Assembly: GCA_050486205.1 (NCBI GenBank)
Contig: JBJHCW010000007.1
Coordinates: forward strand, 124,001-188,000
Source of the DNA: PWQG01 sp050486205
Lineage (GTDB): Bacteria; Pseudomonadota; Gammaproteobacteria; Pseudomonadales; Pseudohongiellaceae
Reading direction: 5' to 3'
Length of the DNA stretch: 64,000 nt
The stretch's first letter is position 1. Each line of letters starts with the position of its first letter. Below the pieces are notes generated by a model, which was not told the origin of the DNA, did no database searches, and saw nothing but the letters and a program-made list of their open reading frames with translations. Both the position numbers and the translations under genes were made by a program. Of this stretch, positions 26,338 through 35,429 are shown piece after piece.

Positions 26338-26922
26338 TCAGGCACCGGACTGGATGGCCGCTTCCACAAGCAGCCAGGCACCAATCAGGGCGAACAGGCC
26401 GGCGCCGATCCGTCGGAGCGTGCGCAGCGGCAGGCGATTGGCAAAGCGGTTGCCCAGCCAGATGGCCGGGGCGTTGGCCAGTGTTACACCCAGCACCGCG
26501 CCGGCAAGCACAGGCAGCATCACCTCGAAACTGGCAGCCAGTGCCAGGGTAGCCAATTGTGTCTTGTCCGCCATTTCCAGCAGGAAGAAACCCACTGCGG
26601 CGGTCAGGAAAATGTTTCTGCGCTCGGCGGGCCGTAAAGCCTCTTCGGAGTCCTTTGCCGATTCGGGTATCAGTGCCCAGATGGCCATGGCAATGAACAT
26701 CAGGCCCAGCACCCAGGCAAGCCAGTCACTCTGCAACCACTGAGCCAGTGTGGCGCCAAGTATCGACGCCAGGGCCAGATTTACCGTGACACCTGTCACA
26801 AGGCCCCAGAATACGGGCCAGGGGCGCTGGTGGCGGACGGTCAGCAGTATGGCCAGGAACAGGCTCTTGTCGCCGATCTCGGCTATGCCGACTACGGCAA
26901 CGGATATCAGAAAGGCTTCCAT
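26338..26922 (-). CDS. GDT1/TMEM165 (UPF0016) family cation exporter
   Basis: A protein of 194 residues with six membrane segments in two repeats. Each repeat carries the family signature: E15-IGDKS at residues 15-20 and EMADKT near 115-120 (the second has A in place of G). Bacterial members, such as Vibrio and cyanobacterial ones, export manganese, and eukaryotic ones move Mn or Ca. So manganese efflux at the inner membrane is the likely role. GGAGTAGC lies ahead of the ATG. It converges with the cytochrome gene 17 bases away. Confidence 0.88.
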   Translation of the reverse strand: MEAFLISVAVVGIAEIGDKSLFLAILLTVRHQRPWPVFWGLVTGVTVNLALASILGATLAQWLQSDWLAWVLGLMFIAMAIWALIPESAKDSEEALRPAERRNIFLTAAVGFFLLEMADKTQLATLALAASFEVMLPVLAGAVLGVTLANAPAIWLGNRFANRLPLRTLRRIGAGLFALIGAWLLVEAAIQSGA

Positions 26923-27058
26923 GGGCGGGACAGCTACTCCATTGTCAACGCGCCATATTCTCGCATGCTGCGCTGGTCAATGAAACTTGCCATGGGCTCC
27001 GGGCACGGATATTGTGACGGGGAACCACTTCTTATCTGCAAAATGGAGGAAGCAGCAC

Positions 27059-27244
27059 ATGGGTATTGAAGTCAGCGGTCTGCTCGGTCTTATCTGGTTG
27101 ATCATCATCATCTGGGCCATTGTCCAGGTCGCGCAGAGCCGTGCGCCGGCTGTCACCAAACTGCTCTGGATACTGCTGCTGCTCTTTGTGCCCCTGCTGG
27201 GACTCATTCTGTGGTTGCTGCTGGGGCCGCGGAAGCAGGCATGA
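27059..27244 (+). CDS. PLDc_N-type small membrane protein
   Basis: A protein of 61 residues. The ATG at 27059 has GGAGGAAG upstream; the longer frame from 26987 lacks this. Two hydrophobic segments surround a short VAQSRAPAVTKLLW turn, and the pattern ends LVPLLGLILWLLLGPR-like (here FVPLLGLILWLLLGPR). That is the phospholipase D/cardiolipin-synthase N-terminal domain that occurs alone as small proteins in many bacteria. Its function is unknown. Its last 41 bases overlap the 3' end of the convergent NosR-like gene. Confidence 0.78.
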   Translation: MGIEVSGLLGLIWLIIIIWAIVQVAQSRAPAVTKLLWILLLLFVPLLGLILWLLLGPRKQA

Positions 27245-29270
27245 TGTTCAGTGCCTGCCAGCCCTTGTGTCGACGCGTCAGCTCGTCCATGTCGTGTCGG
27301 CACACGCCTGCGCCGGTGATCAGTTTGCTTTCGCAGATGTCACAGCGCACACACTCCCTGAAGTCAATATCCGCACCGCGGATTGCTCCGGTCGGACAAG
27401 CCTGTTCGCACACTTTGCAGATATTGCATTGAGGTACCCGCTTGATCCGCAGTGGACTGAGCAGCGACAGCAGCCCCAGTGCGGCACCCAGCGGACAGGC
27501 ATATCGGCAGTAGAAGCGCCGGATGAAGATGCTGCCTGTCAAGACCAATGCCAGAATCGCCCAGAGCAGGGCAGAACCACTCAGGAAAAAAAGTGTGCCG
27601 AATGGTTCAAAATACTGGAATATACTGACCTCACTGTAGGCGATGGCCGCGATCACAATGGCGGCCAGAAAGCCGTATTTGATCCACAGCGCGCGCTCGT
27701 GCAGCGCTTGCGGAAGTTGGTCGCGCAGCCAGCCCCTTGCTTGCCAACTGCGTTGCCACCGTCTCTGCAAACGCGCTGGCACCAGACGCGAGATGATGTC
27801 CTGTACCGCGCCGAAGGGGCATAGCGACGAGCAGAACACCCGCCCCCAGATCAGTGTGGTCACCAGTGTGAAGCTGACAATGATCAGCAGCGGCAGATTG
27901 TTCAGAAAGATGCCCGGTCCTTGCGAAATGGCGCCGGTAATATGTGAGACAGACAGAAAGCCACCGTCCATGAATCCCAGATAGGTCAGTGTTGCGACCA
28001 GTGTTGTCCAGCGCAGCACAGCACTTTTGCGCAGAAAAGCCGCCATCACCAGTGTCAGGATCAGCAGCAGGATGCCGGATTTCAACCAGGGTGTCTGGCC
28101 CCAGGGTGGATCGTGACGCAGTCGAGTGAATACGCCGGCGTCGGCCAGCAAGGCCTGCAGGCGCTCTTCCTCGGACAGGATCAGTTCGCCGCGTGCCAAC
28201 GCCAGGCCCAGCCCGTTCAGCGAGTAGTCCACACTGTAATGTGTATCGTTGCCAATGGGGTAATACCCGATGGACAGCGACGAGGTCACGTCAATGCTGC
28301 TGTCCAGCACTATGGCGCCGGCAAAGCGGGCGTGGCCGGCCAGCATGCCATCACTGGCGTTGCCGGCGTAAACAAACTGGCGCCGATCAATGCGCTGTGG
28401 CTCGCCGTTACCCTGTTGTACGGTCAGGCGTTCCTGACGGAACTGATTGGCAGGCCCATCGGCAATGGCAACCAGCATCATTTCCCCGCCATCGGTGCGT
28501 AGCGTCAGGTCGCGCTCGGCCAGTGACCAGGCGTCGTTGCCAACCATGAATTCACCCAGCACATCCCGGCCCACATAGGTCACATGGAACACCAGCTCGC
28601 TTTCTTCCGGGGTGTCCAGTGGCACATGCAGGGTTTTTACCGCGCCGCTGTCCAGCAGCTGCTGCCAGCGCATGGCGGCGAGCAGTTCACGGGCATTGGC
28701 ATCGGACTGCTGCTGACGGGCCACTTCCTCGTCGATATCCAGATGCGCCAGGGCAACGCGACGTGAAGCATTACGCACGCCGCGGGCAATGGCCCAGGTG
28801 CTGACCGTGGCACTGGCCAGGCCGTTGATGTCGCGGCCGGGCCGGAAGCCATCGTTGATGTGTTTGTTGCGGAACTGGAACAGAAAGGCCGTATTGTTCA
28901 GGAAATCACCGCGGGTGCTGCGATAGGACTCCCGGTAGTCCAATAGTTTCAGCCCGGTGATGTGACCGTCGGGGTTCATGCCAATGAGCATGTCGATGGG
29001 CGCGCTGTAACCGGTTTCCTCCGGCGGCACGTCGCGGCTGCGGAACACCAGGCCGACCAGCTCCGTATCACGATAGCCACGGTAAACCGGCGGTTCGCCG
29101 GCCTTGTCAGCGAAGCGTGTGGCCTGAGGCAACACTTGCTGCAACCACTCGGTTTCAACGTCCACAGACCAGGGCGTCTGTGCATTGACTGGTAGGGACA
29201 GGGCTGTAAACGGAATCAGTGCAAGACTGAAGCCGATCAGCCGCAGTGCGGACACAAGACTGCGATGCAT
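27204..29270 (-). CDS. NosR/NirI-like membrane flavin and Fe-S protein
   Basis: A protein of 688 residues. Order: signal peptide (to VNAQ near 31); periplasmic FMN-binding domain (about 80-180) with ASATVST, where Thr155 is the expected covalent flavin site; about five membrane segments (from residue 410); cytoplasmic CSSLCPFGAVQD and CRYACPLGAALG motifs; a [4Fe-4S] motif CNICKVCEQACPTGAI; and a degenerate second one, CVRCDICESKLITGAGVC. NosR and NirI pass electrons or activate N2O and nitrite reduction. No nos or nir genes are here, so it may instead serve another extracytosolic electron chain. ApbE is not seen in the window. Confidence 0.88.
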   Translation of the reverse strand: MHRSLVSALRLIGFSLALIPFTALSLPVNAQTPWSVDVETEWLQQVLPQATRFADKAGEPPVYRGYRDTELVGLVFRSRDVPPEETGYSAPIDMLIGMNPDGHITGLKLLDYRESYRSTRGDFLNNTAFLFQFRNKHINDGFRPGRDINGLASATVSTWAIARGVRNASRRVALAHLDIDEEVARQQQSDANARELLAAMRWQQLLDSGAVKTLHVPLDTPEESELVFHVTYVGRDVLGEFMVGNDAWSLAERDLTLRTDGGEMMLVAIADGPANQFRQERLTVQQGNGEPQRIDRRQFVYAGNASDGMLAGHARFAGAIVLDSSIDVTSSLSIGYYPIGNDTHYSVDYSLNGLGLALARGELILSEEERLQALLADAGVFTRLRHDPPWGQTPWLKSGILLLILTLVMAAFLRKSAVLRWTTLVATLTYLGFMDGGFLSVSHITGAISQGPGIFLNNLPLLIIVSFTLVTTLIWGRVFCSSLCPFGAVQDIISRLVPARLQRRWQRSWQARGWLRDQLPQALHERALWIKYGFLAAIVIAAIAYSEVSIFQYFEPFGTLFFLSGSALLWAILALVLTGSIFIRRFYCRYACPLGAALGLLSLLSPLRIKRVPQCNICKVCEQACPTGAIRGADIDFRECVRCDICESKLITGAGVCRHDMDELTRRHKGWQALNIMPASAAPAATTE

Positions 29271-29317
29271 ACTGCGAGATTTCCTGCTCGGTGTTCGGAC
29301 TATTGTTATTGTTGGTG

Positions 29318-30529
29318 TTATTGGTCGCTCAGGGCATTGTCTACGGCCCGGAAAAAGCCATCGCGGTGCCGCGCAAAAGCAGCGCCAGTTGCTTGCGGCA
29401 ATGCACCCTGGACCACAATCACCAGATCCTGTTCCGGGTTGAAATAGATGCCCTGGCCAAAAATGCCGCTGGCCCGGTAGGTGCCATCACCCTGCAGCCA
29501 CCACAGGTAACCGTAACCGTCACTACCTGCTGACGGGCTGGTGGATTCCTGCATCCAGTTCGGCGGCAACACGGCGGTGCCATCGTGCAGAACGCCGTCA
29601 TTCAAGATAAACAGTGCCAGCCGGCCCCAGTCGCGCAGCGTGGCATTGATGCAGCAGCCGCCCAGCTCACCACCACCGGGGCCGTGCGTGATCCAGTAGG
29701 CTTCACTTTCCATGCCCCAGGGCTGCCAGATCCGGTGACTGAGATAGGTGGCCAGGTTATTGCCGATGGCGGCCCGTACAATGGCGCCGGCCAGATTTGT
29801 TTCGCCGGTGTTGTAGTTGAAGCGCTCGCCAGGGGCGGCAACGCGTTCCCTGGCACCCATGAAGTGATACAGTTCCACCAGATCATTGGGTGAGGTGGCC
29901 ACGTCCGAGTTTGGGTCCGCGTAGTCTTCATTCCATTCCACGCCGGATGCCATCTGTAATACATCGCGCACACTCACCCCGTCGTAGGATGTGCCTTGCA
30001 GACGCGGCAGATAGTCAGTGACCGGGTCATGGACACTGTCCATGAAACCATCAGCGATGGCGGCGCCGGTAAGCAGCGAAACCACGGACTTGGTGACAGA
30101 GAATGACACCCAGACGTTGCTCTTGTCATTGCCCAGTCCGTAACGCTCCAGGGCAATCTCGCCGTTCTTCAGCACCAGCAGGCCGGCTACGTGGTTGTGC
30201 TGCATGTAGTCTTCCAGCGAATACTCGTTGCCATCGGCGCGATAGCGCAGGCCGGAGAAGTCGCGCAGATTCTCGGGCAGCGGCATGACCGTGTCGCCAG
30301 TTTTGATGGTGCGCGTCGGGCTGAGCAGCGCGATGTTACGGAAACCGGCAATCTGCTGATCACCCTGCCAGAACAGGATGCTGCCATCCGTTGGCAGTGT
30401 ATCCAGATCATCCGCCGGGTCCACCCATCGACCCTGTAGAGCACCGGTCTGGGCGCTGGCCGGACCAAAGCCAAGCGCGGTGGTGACCAGTGCAAGGGCA
30501 ACCATGTAACTGAGGCTGGTTTTTTTCAT
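29318..30529 (-). CDS. Exported NylB-like serine hydrolase (beta-lactamase fold)
   Basis: A protein of 403 residues. The ATG at 30529 is nine bases past GGAGA, better than the ATG at 30538 which touches it. A signal peptide ends at ASAQ. The nucleophile motif is SVTK (Ser144, Lys147), intact, followed by a YNTGETN tyrosine motif and a late GIFGQGIYFNPEQDL strand. Spacing and the LPENLRDFSGLRY-like lead segment resemble 6-aminohexanoate-dimer hydrolases and related carboxylesterases (PF00144). It probably hydrolyses amide or ester bonds in the periplasm. The gene lies 47 bases ahead of the NosR-like gene on the same strand. Confidence 0.88.
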   Translation of the reverse strand: MKKTSLSYMVALALVTTALGFGPASAQTGALQGRWVDPADDLDTLPTDGSILFWQGDQQIAGFRNIALLSPTRTIKTGDTVMPLPENLRDFSGLRYRADGNEYSLEDYMQHNHVAGLLVLKNGEIALERYGLGNDKSNVWVSFSVTKSVVSLLTGAAIADGFMDSVHDPVTDYLPRLQGTSYDGVSVRDVLQMASGVEWNEDYADPNSDVATSPNDLVELYHFMGARERVAAPGERFNYNTGETNLAGAIVRAAIGNNLATYLSHRIWQPWGMESEAYWITHGPGGGELGGCCINATLRDWGRLALFILNDGVLHDGTAVLPPNWMQESTSPSAGSDGYGYLWWLQGDGTYRASGIFGQGIYFNPEQDLVIVVQGALPQATGAAFARHRDGFFRAVDNALSDQ

Positions 30530-30584
30530 TGTTGTCATTCTCCGGCTGGCTACGGTGAGGCGTCTGTTACTGAAAGCTCGCGTT

Positions 30585-31355
30585 TCACTGAGACGAGGCG
30601 TTGGCTGGCAGTGCCGGCAATGAGCCGACCATGCCGTCGGGGCGGGCCTTCTCCAGCATTCGCCTGTAGGCCGGGCGGGCCTCGATACGTTCGCGCCAGG
30701 CATTGATATGAGGGAACTGATCGCCATTGACGATGTTCAGCGTGATGGCAAAGTTCAGCGGAAACAGCATCATGATGTCAGCGGCGGTAAACTGCGCACC
30801 ACCGAACCAGGGGTTCTCGGCCAGAAAATCCTCGGCAAACTGCACTACCGCTTCGGAATCCACCAGGGGAGAGCGCTGCTGTGGCGGCATGATCTGCCAG
30901 ACGCGGTAATCGGCAATGGCGCGTGAGGCCAGTGAGCCTTCCGAGTAGTGCATCCACAGGTGATGGGTGGCGAAATCCGGGGAGTCCAGCGGCGGCACCA
31001 GTCTGCCGCCACCGTGGCGAGCCAGGATCATCTCCATGATGGCACCCGATTCCACCAGCACCTGGCCGTCATAGGTCACAGTGGGCGCTACCGGCATGCC
31101 GGGGTTGATGGCGCGGATGTTGTTCATGGACGCGGTCAGGTCGCCGCGCTCGAAGATCAGTTCATAGGGCAGTTCCAGCTCTTCCATCAGCCAGACCAGC
31201 CGCTCGGAACGCCTGCCTTCCAGGTGATAGATGGCAAACTCGGGCATGGGCATGGCGCCCGCTGTCTGGGCGGAGCCACTTGCAGGCGCCAGCAACAGGC
31301 TGCCAAGGGCCAGCAGTGTCAGGGCGAAGAAAGTGGCGCGAATGCTTGAGGGCAT
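30585..31355 (-). CDS. GST-like protein with an N-terminal signal peptide
   Basis: A protein of 256 residues. Residues 1-30 form a clear signal peptide (FFALTLLALGSLLLAPASGSAQ). Then comes a two-domain glutathione transferase: YHLEGRRSERLVWLMEELELPYEL, MPVAPTVTYDGQVLVESGAIMEMIL with the cis-proline and ES motif, and a helical domain with FTAADIMMLFPL. GSTs are normally cytosolic, so export is unusual, because periplasmic glutathione is limited. It lies 55 bases before the NylB-like gene on the same strand; both are secreted and might act together. Substrate unknown. Confidence 0.85.
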   Translation of the reverse strand: MPSSIRATFFALTLLALGSLLLAPASGSAQTAGAMPMPEFAIYHLEGRRSERLVWLMEELELPYELIFERGDLTASMNNIRAINPGMPVAPTVTYDGQVLVESGAIMEMILARHGGGRLVPPLDSPDFATHHLWMHYSEGSLASRAIADYRVWQIMPPQQRSPLVDSEAVVQFAEDFLAENPWFGGAQFTAADIMMLFPLNFAITLNIVNGDQFPHINAWRERIEARPAYRRMLEKARPDGMVGSLPALPANASSQ

Positions 31356-31530
31356 GATGTCAGTCCTGTTGGTGATTTACCTGCGTCAATTGTCCGGTGC
31401 CAGCTCCCGGGCGCCTGTCGGCACACACAGCGGCTGGCCCCGGCGCACAAGGCAGCATAGTGCAGCCGGGAAGCCGTGTCCATGATCAGGGCGGTGGGCG
31501 ATCAACTGTCGGGTTTTCAGGCGGCCTGGC

Positions 31531-32262
31531 TCAGTTCAGACGATTGATACTCGAACTGCCACTGGTAGAGACCTCGACACGGGCAGCGCCTGCCAGATGC
31601 AGGTCCGAGGAGCCTGACAGCGTGCCGCTGACACGATCGTATACTGTCAGCCAGGCATCGGATGAGCCACTGAGGCGGACGCTGGCACTTTGGGCGCTGA
31701 AACTACGGCCGCGAAAATCGCTGGAACCGCTGCACTGGATATCTGCGTGTTCTGCACTGCCGCTGATATGAATGTCCGATGAACCTGAGGTCTGTGCGAC
31801 AAGTTGCTCGACGTGCGCGGTAACATGCAGGTCGCTGGAACCACTGCTTTGCAGGCGCAGCTCAGCCTGGGTCAACGCAGAGGTGACCCGCAGGGTACTG
31901 GCACCGGAGGCGCTCAGGCGGTTGACCACAGGCAAGGTGACATTGATCTGCGCGGGACCACGCCGAGCCAGCGGAAACAGCCAGTTGCTGCTGCGTGAAA
32001 TGGTCAGTGTGTCGCCGGAGATGTCGGTGCGGATATGTCGTTTCAGCCGCTCGCTGGCAATGACTTCAATCTCATGGCGCTCACCAAGCCTGACATGGAC
32101 ATCGGTGGCACCGCCGGCATGTACACTGTTGAACTCACCCAGTGACCGCGTCTCGGCAGCTGCTTCCTGATCACCGGCAAACGGAAGCAGCGATTCACCG
32201 TGTATATAGAATATGGCCGTGGCGACCATGGCCAGCAGGGTGAGCTTGACGAGCAGCTTCAT
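31531..32262 (-). CDS. DUF2807 (head GIN domain) repeat protein, exported
   Basis: A protein of 243 residues. The ATG at 32262 begins a signal or anchor segment (LLVKLTLLAMVATAIFYI). The body is a DUF2807 domain: at intervals of about 20 residues SGSSD-type turns recur (SGASTLRV, SGSSDLHV, SGSSDIHI, SGSSDFRG, SGSSDAWL, SGSSDLHL, SGSSSINRL), typical of a right-handed beta helix. The family is called putative auto-transporter adhesin, but the name is not proven. Probably periplasmic or surface. A divergent lipoprotein gene begins 131 bases away. Confidence 0.85.
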   Translation of the reverse strand: MKLLVKLTLLAMVATAIFYIHGESLLPFAGDQEAAAETRSLGEFNSVHAGGATDVHVRLGERHEIEVIASERLKRHIRTDISGDTLTISRSSNWLFPLARRGPAQINVTLPVVNRLSASGASTLRVTSALTQAELRLQSSGSSDLHVTAHVEQLVAQTSGSSDIHISGSAEHADIQCSGSSDFRGRSFSAQSASVRLSGSSDAWLTVYDRVSGTLSGSSDLHLAGAARVEVSTSGSSSINRLN

Positions 32263-32392
32263 GGTGATGTACCCGCTTGAGGTGTGCATTCTGGGCTGGA
32301 GATGTATTATTCTGTGCGCTTCGTTCCATGCTGTCAAATCCGGTAGAGGAGCCGAGCGTATAACTGCCAATGGCGACCCGAGGGACAAGGTG

Positions 32393-33196
32393 ATGCTGTT
32401 ACAGTGTGTCTGCAAAAAATTCCCGGCGCTGCTTGCCCTGGCCATTTTCATGACCTCGTGCACTACGCCTCCACCAACTGAGGTTCTGATACTCCCCGAA
32501 GACCGGCCCGGGAAGCAGCAACACATGTACGCCGGCACCAGGGAGTATTTCGGTCTGGCCGGCCTGTCCCGCCTTGAGGTACCTGACCGTGACGGCAACC
32601 TCTATGTCATCGACCGGCAGGCGGCGGCCAGGTCGCATGTCGACAGTATCCTGAGTCAGATGCCGCGGGACGCGTATATTTCCATCTACCAGAATCAGGG
32701 TCTGATCTCGCGCTACGTACATGTGGTTCAGACACAGGATGGCACGCGTCACGTACAATACCGGTATTTCCAGGGCGGCCTTCTCGGGCAGGTCGCAGCG
32801 CTGTTCCGCGAGACGGAACAACCCGAAGGCAATGGCTCAGTGGAGTTCATGGAATACCGCTTTGCCATGGATGAATGTGCCGGCTTGTCCACTGAGATCC
32901 AGGCGCTGGAGAACGGGCTTCGTGATGCAGTCAACCGCATCGGCCTTGAGCCGCGCTCCGCACCCGGTACCATTGAGGAGGTGGTTGTTGATGGACCGGC
33001 TTACAGGGTTGTGGTGCGCATGGAAAAGATGACGGGCCGATTTCCGGTGGGTGGCAACTCGGGGCCAATTTTTGACGTGGTAAGAGACGTCCTGCGCGGT
33101 TTGCAGAATTGTGTCGAAGGGCGTTCAGGGACACGGCGCGAAATTCCACTGTACGGAGGGGGTTCAGCGGTGGAGATCATCCATTCGGAGCGATGA
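32393..33196 (+). CDS. Unknown lipoprotein
   Basis: A protein of 267 residues. The ATG at 32393 has an AAGG site and gives a signal peptide with lipobox FMTSC, the cysteine near residue 22; in-frame starts back to 32213 would overlap the divergent DUF2807 gene. Downstream are YREYFGLAGL-like and VIDRQAAARSHVDSIL segments, then a region with Cys at ALDECAG-like and LQNC positions that could form a disulfide. I recognise no family. It may be an outer-membrane lipoprotein. It ends with a charged tail (EIIHSER). Confidence 0.75.
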   Translation: MLLQCVCKKFPALLALAIFMTSCTTPPPTEVLILPEDRPGKQQHMYAGTREYFGLAGLSRLEVPDRDGNLYVIDRQAAARSHVDSILSQMPRDAYISIYQNQGLISRYVHVVQTQDGTRHVQYRYFQGGLLGQVAALFRETEQPEGNGSVEFMEYRFAMDECAGLSTEIQALENGLRDAVNRIGLEPRSAPGTIEEVVVDGPAYRVVVRMEKMTGRFPVGGNSGPIFDVVRDVLRGLQNCVEGRSGTRREIPLYGGGSAVEIIHSER

Positions 33197-33434
33197 CGCC
33201 GCGGTCTGTTTTACTCCGTGGCGCCGAAGTCATGAGAAAGGCTCGATCACTGATCAGATGATGTATTCCTGCAGCCATTGTATGGGATCGTGGCAACAAC
33301 TCCTGCAATGGCACCGGCAAATATGTGCAATCCTAGCGCTACGTACATGGCTGTGAAGCTGAAGATTGCACCGGCCACTGACGGTTCAATCCGGTCAGTA
33401 CGCAGCAGCTCAAAAGCCGGCAGCTGCCGCGAAC

Positions 33435-33611
33435 TTACGGCCGAACGGCTATCTCGTTCCTGATTTCTGTCACCCCATTGACGCGGCGCGCAATGGACTC
33501 GGCCGCAGCTTTCTCAGTGTTGCTGGTAGCAAAACCAGACAATAATACCGTGCCATTGAGTGTTTCCACGCTGATGCTGGTGCCGGCGACTGATGTAGTA
33601 TGTAATTTCAT
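33435..33611 (-). CDS. Stand-alone BON-domain mini-protein
   Basis: A protein of 58 residues. The ATG at 33611 is seven bases past AGGAG (33619-33623); the ATG at 33617 is too near that site. Nearly the whole chain is one BON module: ISVETLNGTVLLSGFATSN, then EKAAAESIARRVNGVTEIRNEIAV. BON domains in OsmY-type proteins bind membranes in the periplasm, normally behind a signal peptide and often in pairs. Here there is one module and no signal peptide. It could be a remnant of a longer gene. Just downstream, 33197-33434 holds no gene I can support. Confidence 0.65.
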   Translation of the reverse strand: MKLHTTSVAGTSISVETLNGTVLLSGFATSNTEKAAAESIARRVNGVTEIRNEIAVRP

Positions 33612-33772
33612 GATCATGCTCCTGCCTTTGTGAAGGTTCCGGTTAACAACAGGCGTACATCAGCCGTACAGCGGGATACCGTCTGTGCGCTGTAACACCC
33701 AGCGCTTCCTTGATGACGTGGATACGCTGCCCGCCAATTGCCGCCGGCACCATTCTGGGATAGAGTCACACC

Positions 33773-35392
33773 ATGCGCCTGATATTACTGATAGCCACCC
33801 TTGCCTTGCTGACCGCCTGTTCCACTGAGCCGGAGGCGCCGCCTGACACACCACTGCAGGTATTTGACATCCTGTTGACCGGTGGCACCGTCTACTCCGG
33901 TGCGGATGCCACGCCGGTGCTGGCTGATGTGGGGATTGTTGGTGAGCATATTGTGGCGGTGGGTGATCTGTCGGATCACGACGCACAACGGACACTGGAT
34001 GTGTCCGGTCTGGCGGTGATGCCCGGTTTTGTGGACATCCACAGTCACGCCGTGCGCGATGATGATACCGATGGCATCTTCCGCTGGCCCGATGCGGAAA
34101 ACCTCATCCGCCAGGGTGTTACCACGGTGGTGGGTGGTCCCGATGGCAGCTCACCTTTGCCCATTACTGATACATTTGATGCCCTGGAGCGCGCCCCGGC
34201 TACGGTCAACTACGCCACTTTTGTTGGCCACGGTTCGATACGTGCACTGGTCATCGGTGAAGCGGATCGCCTGGCCACCGACGAAGAGATCGAACGGATG
34301 CGCGATCAGGTCCAGCTGGCGATGGAGAGTGGCGCCTTTGGCCTGTCCTCCGGCCTGATCTACGCACCCGGCCGTTTTGCGGATACCCGCGAGGTGGTGG
34401 CACTGGCGGAGGTGGCCGGTGAATACGGCGGTATCTACATCAGCCACATGCGCGAGGAAGGCCTGGCACTGCTGGAGAGTGTGGCCGAGACCATCCATAT
34501 CGGCGAAGCCGGTGGGCTGCCCACACAGATCACCCATCACAAGGCCGTTGGCGCGCCCATGTGGGGCAGCTCCGTGGAGACCCTGCGCATGGTGGATGAA
34601 GCCATTGCCCGCGGCGTGGATGTCTCCATTGACCAGTATCCGTACGCAGCGTCGTCCACCAGTCTCACCATACTTTTTCCCGGCTGGAGTCTGGACGGCG
34701 GACGTGATGCGCTGCTGGCACGTATGGATGACCCGGAGCAACGCGCCCGGCTCAAGGCCGATATTGTCTACAACATCGAAGTTGATCGCGGCGGTGATGA
34801 CCCGGCCAATGTGCGCCTGGCCAACTGTGAGCACGATACCACGCTGAACGGTCTGAACCTGACCCAGGTGCTTCAGTTGCAGGAGCGATCGGTCAGCCAT
34901 GAAAACGCGGCTGAACTGTTGATGGCGCTGGTGGCCGCCGGTAACTGCTCGGCTGTGTTCCACGCCATGGACGAATGGGACGTGCGCAACATCATGCAAC
35001 ATCCGCGCACCATGATCGCGTCTGATGGGGGTATAGAAGGGCCATCCGAGCGGGTGCCGCACCCGCGCAACTATGGCACGTTTGCGCGGGTGCTGGGCCA
35101 TTATGCCCGCGATGAAGCTGTGATACCCGTGCACACAGCCATTCACAAAATGACGCGCCTGCCTGCCGATCGCATCAAGCTGGTCGATCGTGGCCGACTG
35201 ACACCTGACGCGGTGGCAGATATTGCCGTGATCGACCTGGAGACAGTCATTGACCGCTCCACCTTTGACGATCCCCACCAATACGCCGAGGGCGCACACC
35301 ACGTTTTTGTACGAGGCACAGCTGTCCTGCTTGATGGCGAAATGACCGGCGCCCGTCCGGGTGTGGTGCTGCGTTCCAACGATTACCGCTGA
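33773..35392 (+). CDS. N-acyl-D-amino-acid deacylase family lipoprotein
   Basis: A protein of 539 residues. The signal peptide ends in LLTAC with lipid-modified Cys16. The amidohydrolase core begins FDILLTGGTVYSGA; metal-site motifs are VDIHSHA, a GHGS turn, YISHMREE, QITHHKA and IASDGGIEGPSERVPHPRNYG. These match D-aminoacylases and dihydroorotase-like hydrolases that remove acyl groups from N-acyl-D-amino acids. Being lipid-anchored, it acts in the periplasm. It is followed after 37 bases by a second amidohydrolase, suggesting an operon for peptide or amino-acid derivative salvage. Confidence 0.9.
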   Translation: MRLILLIATLALLTACSTEPEAPPDTPLQVFDILLTGGTVYSGADATPVLADVGIVGEHIVAVGDLSDHDAQRTLDVSGLAVMPGFVDIHSHAVRDDDTDGIFRWPDAENLIRQGVTTVVGGPDGSSPLPITDTFDALERAPATVNYATFVGHGSIRALVIGEADRLATDEEIERMRDQVQLAMESGAFGLSSGLIYAPGRFADTREVVALAEVAGEYGGIYISHMREEGLALLESVAETIHIGEAGGLPTQITHHKAVGAPMWGSSVETLRMVDEAIARGVDVSIDQYPYAASSTSLTILFPGWSLDGGRDALLARMDDPEQRARLKADIVYNIEVDRGGDDPANVRLANCEHDTTLNGLNLTQVLQLQERSVSHENAAELLMALVAAGNCSAVFHAMDEWDVRNIMQHPRTMIASDGGIEGPSERVPHPRNYGTFARVLGHYARDEAVIPVHTAIHKMTRLPADRIKLVDRGRLTPDAVADIAVIDLETVIDRSTFDDPHQYAEGAHHVFVRGTAVLLDGEMTGARPGVVLRSNDYR

Positions 35393-35429
35393 AAGCGCTG
35401 TACCCTGCAGACAGAAAGGAAACAGGAAA

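Noticed and set aside
26923..27058. GGAGTAGC ahead of the GDT1-type exporter, suggesting a yybP-ykoY manganese riboswitch
   Set aside because: The motif lies directly before the ATG, leaving no room for the rest of the aptamer, and no second conserved half is visible.
31531..32262. SGSSD repeats as possible DNA tandem repeats
   Set aside because: They recur at protein level about every 20 residues with varied codons, so they are a folded beta-helix feature and not a DNA repeat array.
33211..33434. Short minus-strand hydrophobic frame (FSFTAMYVALGLHIFAGAIAG)
   Set aside because: No start codon with a ribosome site and too short to judge; may be a membrane-gene relic but not supportable.
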